Position numbers and translations under genes: made by a program | The notes under the pieces: model-generated | What the model saw: only the letters and a program-made list of their open reading frames with translations | The model's database searches: none | Told to the model about the DNA's origin: nothing | Shown: piece after piece, positions 13,482 through 25,703 of the stretch | Position numbering within the stretch: the first letter of the stretch is position 1 | Layout of the letters: the number at the start of each line of letters is the position of its first letter | Assembly: GCF_963924675.1 (NCBI RefSeq) | Contig: NC_089230.1 | Span: forward strand, 71,353,223 to 71,417,222 | Origin: Phocoena phocoena | Lineage: Eukaryota > Chordata > Mammalia > Artiodactyla > Phocoenidae | Direction: 5' to 3' | Length of the DNA: 64,000 bases

Positions 13482-15228
13482 TTGGCCAAAAAGTGCGTAT
13501 GCGTTTTTTCCTGAATATATTCAGGAAAAAACGCATACGCCCTTTTTGGCCAAGTGCATCATTGTCGACGTTGTGCCTCTTTTCCTATGCTTTCAGGGCA
13601 ATTCCAGTCTACCCCCTGCAATCGTTTTCCTGAAATTCTGCCCCATTTTCAAGTCCCCTTCGCAGGCTTACTTCAAAATATTTTTGGAGGATAGCTGTCA
13701 TTTATAACTCTGCAGGTTTGTGAATTACAGTGCCCCTGAGCTCCTTTCTTCAACTCGCTTTCTTGTGACCTGGGCACAAAACCGCACGATTGCTTCAGGC
13801 CCTAATCTGTTTCAAGCAGGGCACACTGAGTCTTTGGTTAATTCCTCTTCCTGGTGGGAAATGAGCGTTACATTTGCCCGTGCAGACACCTACAGCTAGT
13901 CTCTCATTGGTTCTCCCTATTCCTGTTCATCTTGCACAGAAATTGCAAGCTGTGCCAAAGAGGAGGTTAAAGGCACTGACTCTCCAAGCGGGGAGAGTGT
14001 TAGTAAAGCATCTGGAATGGTGAACCCGAGGACCAGGATACGAAAACTGAGATGCAATTTAAATCGTTTCCCAATCACACGGTGGACGATACTCTGGGTT
14101 TCCCATGCATGTTTTAGCTGGAGGAAGAATCCCTTGAACCTGGAGAGTGGGGACCCATGGAATGGGTACCATGCAGTATGACTTCAAAGGGTCTGCATTT
14201 GCTCACCGAAACTCACCAATGCTATCAGCCTGAAGTGTCCAGCCTTATGTCTCAACCAGCTCTGGGTGTAGATGTGGTCAATCCCGTTTGCATCACATGC
14301 CCTGAGTGAATTATTTAAGAATTGCTCTCTATTTCACTGTCTTTGTGTTTTGTTTTCGAAATTTATTTTGATAATGGGATTTATCGGATTTTCACTGCTG
14401 CGTTTCGGCCGCTGTACACACGCTTGATTCTCTTACGGAGACATATATATCCATGGGTTTTAAGATTCTTCCTAGTCAGGTATATTCCTAGGCGTTGAAT
14501 ATGTGGTGTTGAGTCCATTTCGTTGAGCAAGGTGTAGGTCTTTTCTATTACATATTTGGCTTATGGAAAGTTATCTGTGCTAATTTCAGTCTCTGGTTTT
14601 ATGCAGCACCCCAAGGCACCTTTCCCCATAAGCAAGCACTAGTTGGTTTTCTAAATTTGAGACCCTGTTCTGTTTTGTAATTCAGTTCATGTGTAGTCAA
14701 GTTTACATTCCGTGTATTAGTGATATCTTATGATGTTTCTTTTTCTGTGTGACGTAGTTCACGTAGAATCACCGTACCTGCATCCACTCACTATGCCGCT
14801 ACGGGCCTGATGACACAGATTTCATTGCTGAGTGATATTGCATTGTACGTACGTGCCACAACTTCTTTATCCATTTTTTGCTTTCTGGGATATTTACCTG
14901 ATACTGTAGACGAGCTTCTTGTGAACACAGCCGTCCCAAATATTGGGGTGGCTGTCTGTTTTTGATTTTAATTTCCGTAAGCTATAGGACCATAAGTGGA
15001 AGTGCCATAGGCTGTGTTGCTTTGTTTCTTACGTGTTTCAGGAAACACCATACACTTCTCCAGGGTGGCTGCTGGCAATTTACATCCTGCCAATCAGCAT
15101 AACAAGGCTCCCTGTTCTCCATATCCTGTCCTACCTTTCTGGATTTTACACTTTTTTCAGATGGCCCTTTTGCCCGGTGGGCAGTGAGATTTCATTGTAG
15201 TGCAGATTTCCTTTACAGGCTTGCTTGG
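13482..15228 (+). repeat. Unit U8, 1747 bp, copy of U5
   Basis: The palindrome (13482-13553) has one mismatch, T at left position 13, so it differs from U5 at two bases there. Otherwise I see only isolated differences from U5 by eye: gagtcttt against gagccttt near 13830, and ccctgttctcc against cccttttctcc near 15112. Confidence 0.97.
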
Positions 15229-16971
15229 TTGGCCAAAAAGTGCGTATGCGTTTTTTCCTGAATATATTCAGGAAAAAACGCATACGCCCTTTTTGGCCAA
15301 GTGCATCATTGTCGACGTTCTGCCTCTTTTCCTATGCTTTCAGGGCAATTCCAGTCTACCCCCTGCAATCGTTTTCCTGAAATTCTGCCCCGGTTTCAAG
15401 TCCCCTTCGCAGGCTTACTTCAATATATTTTTGGAGGATAGCTGTCATTTATAACTCTGCAGGTTTGTGAATTGCAGTGCCCCTGAGCTCATTTCTTCAC
15501 CTCGCTTTCTTGTGAGTTGGGCACAAAGCCGCACGATTGCTTCAGGCCCTAATCTGTTTCCAGCAGGGCACACTGAGCTTTTTCTAATTCCCCTTCCTGG
15601 TGGGCAATGAGCGTTACATTTGCCCGTGCAGACACCTACATCTAGTCTCTCATTGGTTCTCCCTATTCCTGTTCATCTTGCACAGAAATTGCAAGCTGTG
15701 CCAAACAGGAGGTTATAGGCACTGACTCTCCAAGCGGGGAGAGTGTTAGTAAAGCATCTGAAATGGTGAACCCGAGGACCAGGATACAAAAGCTGAGATG
15801 CATTTTAAATCGTTTCCCAATCACACGGTGGACCATACTCTGGGTTCCCCATGCATGTTTTAGCTGGAGGAATAATCCCTTGAACCTGGAGAGTTGGGAC
15901 CCATGGAATGGGTACCATGCAGTATGACTTCAAAGGGTCTGCATTTGTTCACCGAACCTCACCAATGCTACCAGCCTGAAGGGTCCAGCCTTATGTCTCA
16001 ACCAGCTCTGGGTGTAGATGTGGTCAATCCCGGAGCATCACATGCCCTGAGTGAATTATTTAAGAATTGCTCTCTATTTCACTGTCTTTGTGTTTTGTTT
16101 TCGAAATTTATTTTGATAATGGGATTTATCGGATTTTCACTGCTGCGTTTCGGCCGCTGTACACACGCTTGATTCTCTTACGGAAACATATATATCCATG
16201 GGTTTTAAGATTCTTCTTAGTCATGTATATTCCTAGGCGTTGAATATGTGGTGTTGGGTCTATTTCTTTGAGCAAGGGGTAGGTCTTGTCTATTATATAT
16301 TTGGCTTATGGAAAGTTACCTGTGCTAATTTCAGTCTCTGGTTTTATGCAGCACCCCAACGCACCTTTCCCCGTAAGCAAGCACTAGTTGGTTTTCTAAA
16401 TTTGAGACCTTGTTCTGTTTTGTAATTCAGTTCATGTGTAGTCAAGTTTACATTCCGTGTATCAGTGATATCTTATGATGTTTCTAGTTCTGTGTGATGT
16501 AGTTCACGTAGAATCACCGTACATGCATCAACTCACTAACCGCTACGGGCCTGATGACACAGATTCCATTGCTGAGTGATATCCCATTGTACGTACGTGC
16601 CACAACTTCTTTATCCATTTTTTGCTTTCTGGGATATTTACCTGGTACTGTAGACGAGCTTCCTGTGAACACAGCCGTCCCAAACATTGGGGTGGCTGTC
16701 TGTTTTGATTTTAATTTCCCTAAGATATAGGACCATAAGTGCAAGTGCCATAGGCTGTGTTGCTTTATTTCTTACGTGTTTCAGGAAACACCATACACTT
16801 CTCCAGGGTGGCTGTTGGCAATTTACATCCTGCCAATCAGCATAACAAGGCTCACTGTTCTCCATATCCTGCCATACCTTTCTGGATTTTCCACTATTTT
16901 CAGATGGCCCTTTTGCCACGGGGGCAGTGAGACTTCATTGTAGTTCACATTTCCTTTACAGGCTTGCTTGG
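15229..16971 (+). repeat. Unit U9, 1743 bp, copy of U6
   Basis: The palindrome (15229-15300) has one mismatch. It repeats all U6 markers, including the lost base in cccggagcatc and haplotype C. Differences from U6 seen by eye are cgttctgcc against cgttgtgcc, attctgcc against attttgcc, tgctctct against tgctatct, and ctacgggcc against ctatgggcc. Confidence 0.97.
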
Positions 16972-18717
16972 TTGGCCAAAAGGTGCGTATGCCTTTTTTC
17001 CTGAATATATTCAGGAAAAAACGAATACGCACTTTTTGGGCAAGTGCATCATTGTCGACGTTCTGCCTCTTTTCCTATGCTTTCAAGGCAATTCCAGTCT
17101 ACCCCCTGCAATCGTTTTCCTGAAATTCTGCCCCGCATTCCGGTCCCCTTCGCAGGCTTACTTCAATATATTTTTGGAGGATAGCTGTCATCTATAACTC
17201 TGCAGGTTTGTGAATTACAGTGCCCCTGAGCTCCTTTCTTCAACTCGCTTTCTTGTGAGCTGGGCCCAAAACCGCAGGATTGCTTCAGGCTCTAATCTGT
17301 TTCCGGCAGGGCACGCTGAGCCATTGGTTAATTCCTCTTCCTGGTGGGAAATGAGCGTTACATTTGCCCGTGCAGACACCTACATCTAGTCTCTCATTGC
17401 TTCTCCTATTCCTGTTCATCTTGCACAGAAATTGCAAGCTGTGCCTAAGAGGAGGTTAAAGGCACTGACTCTCCAAGCGGGGAGAGTGTTAGTAAAGCAT
17501 CTGGAATGGTGAACCCGAGGACCAGGATACGAAAACTGAGATGCATTTTAAATCGTTTCCCAATCACACGGTTGACGATACTCTGGGTTTCCCATGCATG
17601 TTTTAGCTGGAGGAAGAATCCCTTGAACCTGGAGAGTTGGGACCAATGGAATGAGTACCATGCAGTATGACTTCAAAGGGTCTGCATTTGCTCACCGAAA
17701 CTCACCAATGCTATCAGCCTGAAGTGCCCAGTCTTATGTCTCAACCAGCTCTGGGTGTAGATGTGGTCAATCCCGGTTGCATCTGATGCCCTGAGTGAAT
17801 TATTTAAGAATTGCTCTCTATTTCACTGTCTTTGTGTTTTGTTTTCGAAATTTATTTTGATAATGGGATTTATCGGATTTTCACTGCTGCGTATCGGCCG
17901 CTGTGCACACGCTTGATTCTCTTACGGAGACATATATATCCATGGGTTTTAAGATTCTTCCTAGTCAGGTATATTCCTAGGCGTTGAATATGCGGTGTTG
18001 GGTCCATTTCGTTGAGCAAGGAGTAGGTCTTGTCTATTACATATTTGGCTTATGGAAAGTTATCTGTGCTAATTACAGTCTCTGGTTTTATGCATCACCC
18101 CAACGCACCTCTCCCCATAAGCAAGCACTAGTTGGTTTTCTAAATTTGAGACACTGTTCTGTTTTGTAATTCAGTTCATGTGTAGTCAAGTTTACATTCC
18201 GTGTATTAGTGATATCTTATGATGTTTCTTTTTCTGTGTGACGTAGTTCACGTAGAATCACCGTACCTGCATCCACTCACTATGCCGCTACGGGCCTGAT
18301 GACACAGATTTCATTGCTGAGTGATACTGCATTGCACGTACGTGCCACAACTTCTTTATCCATTTTTTGCTTTCTGGGATATTTACCTGGTACTGTAGAC
18401 GAGCTTCTTGGGAACACAGCCGTCCCAAGCTTTTGGGTGGCTCTCTGTTTTTGATTTTAATTTCCCTAAGCAATAGGACCATAAGTGGAAGTGCCATAGG
18501 CTGTGTTGCTTTGTTTCTTACGTGTTTCAGGAAACACCATACACTTTTCCAGGGTGGCTGCTGGCAATTTACATCCTGCCAATCAGCATAACAAGGGTCC
18601 CTGTTCTCCATATCCTGTCCTACCTTTCTGGATTTTACACTTTTTTCAGATGGCCCTTTTGCCCGGGGGGCAGTGAGACTTCATTGTAGTGCAGATTTCC
18701 TTTACAGGCTTGCTTGG
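16972..18717 (+). repeat. Unit U10, 1746 bp
   Basis: The palindrome (16972-17043) has the same four mismatches as U7. Duplicate block two ends near 17446; the following sequence is a different unit type. It carries cgtatcggccgctgtgcac, shared in this window only with U32. The upstream segment is a mosaic: A-like gtggctctc and ccctaagcaatagg joined to B-like gtggaagtgcc and tttgtttc. Confidence 0.97.
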
Positions 18718-18789
18718 TTGGCCAAAAAGGGCGTATGCGTTTTTTCCTGAATATATTCAGGAAAAAACGCATACGCCCTTTTTGGCCAA
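18718..18789. repeat. Perfect 72-bp zero-spacer palindrome (U11)
   Basis: Two 36-bp arms, each TTGGCC, A5, GGGCGTATGCG, T6, CCTGAATA, meet with no spacer at a central TATA. Pairing stops sharply outside the TT/AA ends. Either DNA strand, or RNA from either strand, could fold into a stem of up to 36 bp. Confidence 0.97.
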
Positions 18790-20465
18790 GTGCATCATTG
18801 TCGACGTTCTGCCTCTTTTCCTATGCTTTCAGGGCAATTCCAGTCTACCCCCTGCAATCGTTTTCCTGAAATTCTGCCCCGCTTTCAAGTCCCCTTCGCA
18901 GGCTTACTTCAATATACTTTTGGAGGATAGCTGTCATTTATAACTCTGCAGGTTTGTGAATTACAGTGCCCCTGAGCTCCTTTCTTCAACTCGCTTTCTT
19001 GTGAGCTGGGCACAAAACCGCAGGATTGCTTCAGGCCCTAATCTGTTTCCGGCAGGGCACGCTGAGCCTTTGTTTAATTCCTCTTCCTGGTGGGCAATGA
19101 GCATTACATTTGCCCGTGCAGACACCTACAGCTAGTCTCTCATTGGTTCTCCCTATTCCTGTTCATCTTGCAGAGAAATTGCAAGCTGTGCCAAACAGGA
19201 GGTTAAAGGCACTGACTCTCCAAGCGGGGAGAGTGTTAGTAAAGCATCTGGAATGGTGAACCCGAGGACCAGGATACGAAAACTGAGATGCATTTTAAAT
19301 CGTTTCCCAATCACACGGTGGACGATACTCTGGGTTTCCCATGCATGTTTTAGCTGGAGGAAGAATCCCTTGAACCTGGAGAGTTGGGACCCATGGAATG
19401 GGTACCATGCAGTATGACTTCAAAGGGTCTGCATTTGCTCACCGAAACTCACCAATGCTATCAGCCTGAAGTGTCCAGCCTTATGTCTCCACCAGCTCTG
19501 GATGTAGATGTGGTCAATCCCGGTTGCATCACATGCCCTGAGTGAATTATTTAAGAATTGCTCTCTATTTCACTGTCTTTGTGTTTTGTTTTTGAAATTT
19601 ATTTTGATAATGGGATTTATCGGATTTTCACTGCTGCGTTTATGCCGCTGTACACACGGTTGATTCTCTTACGGAGACATAATAATCCATGGGTTTTAAG
19701 ATTCTTCCTAGTCAGGTATATTCCTAGGCGTTGAATATGTGGTGTTGAGTCCATTTCGTTGAGCAAGGAGTAGGTCTTGTCTATTACATATTTGGCTTAT
19801 GGAAAGTTATCTGTGCTAATTTCAGTCTCTGGTTTTATGCAGCACCTCAAGGCACCTTTCCCCATAAGCAAGCACTAGTTTGTTTTTCTAAATTTGAGAC
19901 CCTGTTTTTTTTTGCAATTCAGTTCATGTGTAGTCAAGTTTAGATTCCGTGTATTAGTGATATCTTATGATGTTTCTTTTTCTGTGTGACGTAGTTAACG
20001 TAGAATCACCGTACCTGCATCCACTCACTATGCCTCTACGGGCCTGATGACACAGATTTCATTGCTGTGTGATATTGCATTGCACGTACGTGCCACAACT
20101 TCTTTATCCATTTTTTGCTTTCTGGGATATTTACCTGGTACTGTAGAGGAGCTTCTTGGGAACACAGCTGTCCCAAACATTGGGGTGGCTCTCTGTTTTT
20201 GAATTTAATTTCCCTAAGCAATCGGACCGTAAGTGCAATTGCCATAGGCTGTGTTGCTTTATTTCTTACGTGTTTCAGGAAACACCATACACTTCTTCAG
20301 GGTGGCTGTGCACAATTTACATCCTGCCAATCAGCATAACAAGGCTCCCTGTTCTCCATATCCTGTCCTACCTTTCTGGATTTTACACTTTTTTCAGATG
20401 GCCCTTTTGCCCGGGGGGCAGTGAGACTTCATTGTAGTGCAGATTTCCTTTACAGGCTTGCTTGG
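18718..20465 (+). repeat. Unit U11, 1748 bp
   Basis: It begins with a perfect 72-bp palindrome (18718-18789). The site allele is cgtttatgccgc. Private features are cataataatcc near 19679 and a T run of nine near 19905 (gtttttttttgcaattc). The upstream segment is an A variant (A-prime: gaggagcttc, acagctgtcccaaac, tgaatttaattt, aatcggaccg) shared with U13. Confidence 0.97.
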
Positions 20466-22212
20466 TTGGCCAAAAAGGGCCTATTCGTTTTTTCCTGAAT
20501 ATATTCAGGAAAAACCGCATACGCCCTTTTTGGCCAAGTGCATCATTGTCGACGTTCTGCCTCTTTTCCTATGCTTTCAGGGCAATTCCAGTCTACCCCC
20601 TGCAATCGTTTTCCTGAAATTCTGCCCCGCTTTCAAGTCCCCTTCGCAGGCTTACTTCAATAAATTTTTGGAAGATAGCTGTCATTTATAACTCTGCAGG
20701 TTTGTGAATTACAGTGCCCCTGAGCTCCTTTCTTCAACTCGCTTTCTTGTGAGCTGGGCACAAAACCGCAGGATTGCTTCAGGCCCTAATCTGTTTCCGG
20801 CAGGGGACGCTGAGCCTTTGTTTAATTCCTCTTCCTGGTGGGCAATGAGCATTACATTTTCCCGTGCAGACACCTACAGCTAGTCTCTCATTGGTTCTCC
20901 CTATTCCTGTTCATCTTGCACAGAAATTGCAAGCTGTGCCAAAGAGGAGGTTAAAGGCACTGACTCTCCGAGCGGGGAGAGTGTTAGTAAAGCATCTGGA
21001 ATGGTGAACCCGAGGACCAGGATACGAAAACTGAGATGCATTTTAAATCGTTTCCCAATCACACGGTGGACGATACTCTGGGTTTCCCATGCATGTTTTA
21101 GCTGGAGGAAGAATCCCTTGAACCTGGAGAGTTGGGACCCATGGAATGGGTACCATGCAGTATGACTTCAAAGGGTCTGCATTTGCTCACCGAAACTCAC
21201 CAATGCTATCAGCCTGAAGTGTCCAGCCTTATGTCTCCACCAGCTCTGGGTGTAGATGTGGTCAATCCCGGTTGCATCACATGCCCTGAGTGAATTATTT
21301 AAGAATTGCTCTCTATTTCACTGTCTTTGTGTTTTGTTTTTGAAATTTATTTTGATAATGGGACTTATCGGATTTTCACTGCTGCGTTTCGGCCGCTGTA
21401 CACACGCTTGATTCTCTTACGGAGACATATATATCCATGGGTTTTAAGATTCTTCCTAGTCAGGTATATTCTTAGGCGTTGAATATGTGGTGTTGGGTCC
21501 ATTTCGTTGAGCAAGGAGTAGGTCTTGTCTATTACATATTTGGCTTATGGAAAGTTATCTGTGCTAATTTCTGTCTCTGGTTTTATGCAGCACCCCAAGG
21601 CACCTTTCCCCATAAGCAAGCACTAGTTGGTTTTCTAAATTTGAGACCCTGTTCTGTTTTGTAATTCAGTTCATGTGTAGTCAAGTTTACATTCCGTGTA
21701 TTAGTGATATCTTATGATGTTTCTTTTTCTGTGTGACGTAGTTCACGTAGAATCACCGTACCTGCATCCACTCACTATGCCGCTACGGGCCTGATGACAC
21801 AGATTTCATTGCTGAGTGATATTGCATTGTACGTACGTGCCACAACTTCTTTATCCATTTTTTGCTTTCTGGGATATTTACCTGATACTGTAGACGAGCT
21901 TCTTGTGAACACAGACGTCCCAAATATTGGGGTGGCTGTCTGTTTTTGATTTTAATTTCCGTAAGCTATAGGACCATAAGTGGAAGTGCCATAGGCTGTG
22001 TTGCTTTGTTTCTTACGTGTTTAAGGAAACACCATACACTTCTCCAGGGTGGCTGCTGGCAATTTACATCCTGCCAATCAGCATAACAAGGCTCCCTGTT
22101 CTCCATATCCTGTCCTACCTTTCTGGATTTTACACTTTTTTCAGATGGCCCTTTTGCCCGGGGGGCAGTGAGACTTCATTGTAGTGCAGATTTCCTTTAC
22201 AGGCTTGCTTGG
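20466..22212 (+). repeat. Unit U12, 1747 bp
   Basis: The palindrome (20466-20537) has three mismatches; the left-arm form gggcctattcg is shared with U14. The window's one plus-strand aataaa in the tail region (tcaataaattt near 20659) is a private variant. Upstream segment is haplotype B with gtttaaggaaac near 22019. Confidence 0.97.
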
Positions 22213-22284
22213 TTGGCCAAAAAGGGCGTATGCGTTTTTTCCTGAATATATTCAGGAAAAAACGCATACGCCCTTTTTGGCCAA
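22213..22284. repeat. Perfect 72-bp palindrome (U13)
   Basis: Same sequence as the U11 palindrome with no mismatch, in spite of heavy private variation in the rest of its unit. Confidence 0.96.
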
Positions 22285-23959
22285 GTGCATCATTGTCGAC
22301 GTTCTGCCTCTTTCCCTATGCTTTCAGGGCAATTCCAGTCTACCCCCAGCAATCGTTTTCCTGAAATTCTGCCCCGCTTTCAAGTCCCCTTCGCAGGCTT
22401 AATTCAATATATTTTTGGAGGATAGCTGTCATTTATAACTCTGCAGGTTTGTGAATTACAGCGCCTCTGAGCTCCTTTCTTCAACTCGCTTTCTTGTGAG
22501 CTGGGCACAAAACCGCAGTATTGCTTCAGGCCCTAATCTGTTTCCGGCAGGGCACGCTAATCCTTTGGTTAATTCCTCTTCCTGCTGGGAAATGAGCGTT
22601 ACCTTTGCCCGTGCAGACACCTACAGCTAGTCTCTCATTGGTTCTCCCTATTCCTGTTCATCTTGCACAGAAATTGCAAACTGTGCCAAACAGGAGGTTA
22701 AAGACAATGACTCTCCAAGCGGGGAGAGTGTTAGTAAAGCGTCTGTAATGGTGAACCCGAGGACAAGGATACGAAAACTGAGATCCATTTTAAATCGTTT
22801 CCCAATCTCACGGTGTACCATACTCTGGGTTTCCCATGCATGTTTTAGCTGAAGGAAGAATGCCTTGAACCTGGAGAGTTGGGACCCATGGAATGGGTAC
22901 CATGCAGTAGGACTTCAAAGGGTCTGCATTTGCTCACCGAAACTCACCAATGCTATCAGCCTGAAGTGTCCAGCCTTATGTCTCAACCAGCTCTGGGTGT
23001 AGCTGTGGTCAATCCCGGTTGCATCACATGCCCTGAGTGAATTATTTAAGAATTGCTCTCTATTTCACTGTCTTTGTGTTTTGTTTTCGAAATTTATGTT
23101 GATAATGGGATTTATCGGATTTTCACTGCTGCGTTTCGGCCGCTGTACACACGCTTGATTCTCTTACGGAGACATATATGTCCATGGGTTTTAAGATTCT
23201 TCCTAGTCAGGTATATTCCTAGGCGTTGAATATGTGGTGTTGGGTCCATTTCGTTGAGCAAGGAGTAGGTCTTGTCTATTACATATTTGGCTTATGGAAA
23301 GTTATCTGTGCTAATTTCAGTCTCTGGTTTTATGCAGCACCCCAAGGCACCTTTCCCCATAAGCAAGCACTAGTTGGTTTTCTAAATTTGAGACCCTGTT
23401 CTGTTTTGTAATTCAGTTCATGTGTAGTCAAGTTTACATTCCGTGTATTAGTGATATCTTATGATGTTTCTTTTTCTGTGTGACGTAGTTCACGTAGAAT
23501 CACCGTACCTGCATCCACTCACTATGCCGCTACGGGCCTGATGACACAGATTTCATTGCTGTGTGATATTGCATTGCACGTACGTGCCACAACTTCTTTA
23601 TCCATTTTTTGCTTTCTGGGATATTTACCTGGTACTGTAGAGGAGTGTCTTGGGAACACAGCTGTCCCAAACTTTGTTGTGGCTCTCTGTTTTTGAATTT
23701 AACTTCCCTAAGCAATCGGACCGTAAGTACAATTGCCATAGGCTGTGTTGCTTTATTTCTTACGTGTTTCAGGAAACACCATACACTTCTCCAGGGTGGC
23801 TGTTCACAATTTACATCCTGCCAATCAGCATAACAAGGCTCCCTGTTCTCCATATCCTGTCCTACATTTCTGGATTTTACACTTTTTTCAAATGGCCCTT
23901 TTGCCCGGGGGGCAGTGAGACTTCATTGTAGTGCAGATTTCCTTTACAGGCTTGCTTGG
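22213..23959 (+). repeat. Unit U13, 1747 bp
   Basis: The palindrome (22213-22284) is perfect. The middle carries many private changes: cagcgcctctgagc, cctgctggg, aaagacaatgac, gcgtctgtaatgg, aatctcacggtgtacc and gcagtaggac. It is the first unit with aagaatgcc. The segment before the next palindrome is the A-prime variant. Confidence 0.97.
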
Positions 23960-25703
23960 TTGGCCAAAAAGGGCCTATTCGTTTTTTCCTGAATATATTC
24001 AGGAAAAAACGCATACGCCCTTTTTGGCCAAGTGCATCATTGTCGACGTTCTGCCTCTTTTCCTATGCTTTCAGGGCAATTCCAGTCTACCCCCTGCAAT
24101 CGTTTTCCTGAAATTCTGCCCCGCTTTCAAGTCCCCTTCGCAGGCTTACTTCAATATATTTTTGGAGGATAGCTGTCATTTATAACTCTGCAGGTTTGTG
24201 AATTGCAGTGCCCCTGAGCTCATTTCTTCACCTCGCTTTCTTGTGAGTTGGGCACAAAGCCGCACGATTGCTTCAGGCCCTAATCTGTTTCCAGCAGGGC
24301 ACACTGAGCCTTTTTTAATTCCCCTTCCTGGTGGGCAATGAGCGTTACATTTGCCCGTGCAGACTCCTACATCTAGTCTCTCATTGGTTCTCCCTATTCC
24401 TGTTCATCTTGCACAGAAATTGCAAGCTGTGCCAAACAGGAGTTTAAAGGCACTGACTCTCCAAGCGGGGAGAGTGTTAGTAAAGCATCTGGAATGGTGA
24501 ACCCGAGGACCAGGATACGAAAACTGAGATGCATTTTAAATCGTTTCCCAATCACACGGTGGACGATACTCTGGGTTTCCCATGCATGTTTTAGCTGGAG
24601 GAAGAATCCCTTGAACCTGGAGAGTTGGGACCCATGGAATGGGTACCATGCAGTATGACTTCAAAGGGTCTGCATTTGCTCACCGAAACTCACCAGTGCT
24701 ATCAGCCTGAAGTGTCCAGCCTTATGTCTCAACCAGCTGTGGGTGTAGATGTGGTCAATCCCGGTTGCATCACATGCCCTGAGTGAATTGTTTAAGAATT
24801 GCTCTCTATTTCACTGTCTTTGTGTTTTGTTTTCGAAATTTATTTTGATAATGGGATTTATCGGATTTTCACTGCTGCGTTTATGCCGCTGTACACACGC
24901 TTGATTCTCTTACGGAGACATATAATTCCATGGATTTAAGATTCTTCCTAGTCAGGTATATTCTTAGGCGTTGAATATGTGGTGTTGAGTCCATTTCGTT
25001 GAGCAAGGAGTAGGTCTTGTCTATTACATATTTGGCTTATGGAAAGTTATCTGTGCTAATTTCAGTCTCTGGTTTTATGCAGCATCCAAACGCACATTTC
25101 CGCATAAGAAAGCACTAGTTGGTTTTCAAAATTTGAGACCCTGTTCTGTTTTGTAATTCAGTTCATGTGTAGTTAAATTTACATTCCGTGTATTAGTGAT
25201 ATCTTATGATGTTTCTTTTTCTGTATGATGTAATTCACGTAGAATCACAGTACCTGCATCCACTCACTATGCCGCTACGGGCCTGATGACACAGATTTCA
25301 TTGCTGAGTGATATTGCATTGCACGTACGTGCCACAACTTCTTTATCCATTTTTTGCTTTCTGGGATATTTACCTGGTACTGTAGACGAGCTTCTTGGGA
25401 ACACAGCCATCCCAAACTTTCGGGTGGATCTCTGTTTTTGATTTTAATTTCCCTAAGCAAGAGGACCATAAGTGCAATTGCCATAGGCTGTGTTCCTTTA
25501 TTTCTTATGTGTTTCAGGAAACACCATACACTTCTCCAGGGTGGCTGTTGGCAATTGTCATCCTGCCAATCAGCATAACAAGGCTCCCTGTTCTCCATAT
25601 CCTGTCCTACCTTTCTGGATTTTACACTTTTTTCAGATGGCCCTTTTGCCAGGGGGGCAGTGAGACTTCATTGTAGTGCAGATTTCTTTACAGGCTTGCT
25701 TGG
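23960..25703 (+). repeat. Unit U14, 1744 bp, mosaic
   Basis: The palindrome (23960-24031) has two mismatches (gggcctattcg). Bases about 24204-24376 match the rare U6/U9 haplotype (gaattgcag, ctcatttcttcacctcgc, gtgagttggg, ccccttcc, acatctag), while the sequence after it does not. Other private variants: cataattccatggattt and gcatccaaacgcac. Upstream segment is haplotype A. Confidence 0.97.

Larger units (their letters stand above)
12210..17446 (+). repeat. Three-unit duplicated block, copy two (5237 bp)
   Basis: Exact-register copy of 6973-12209. The right boundary lies between 17447 and about 17559, where aaatcgtttccc replaces the aaatcatttccc expected from a third copy. The two copies meet head to tail in normal unit phase, as unequal crossover between sister arrays would leave them. 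Confidence 0.92.

Noticed and set aside
20655..20668. aataaa on the plus strand in U12 as a polyadenylation signal
   Set aside because: It is a private single-base variant (usual form is caatatattt) with no gene upstream.
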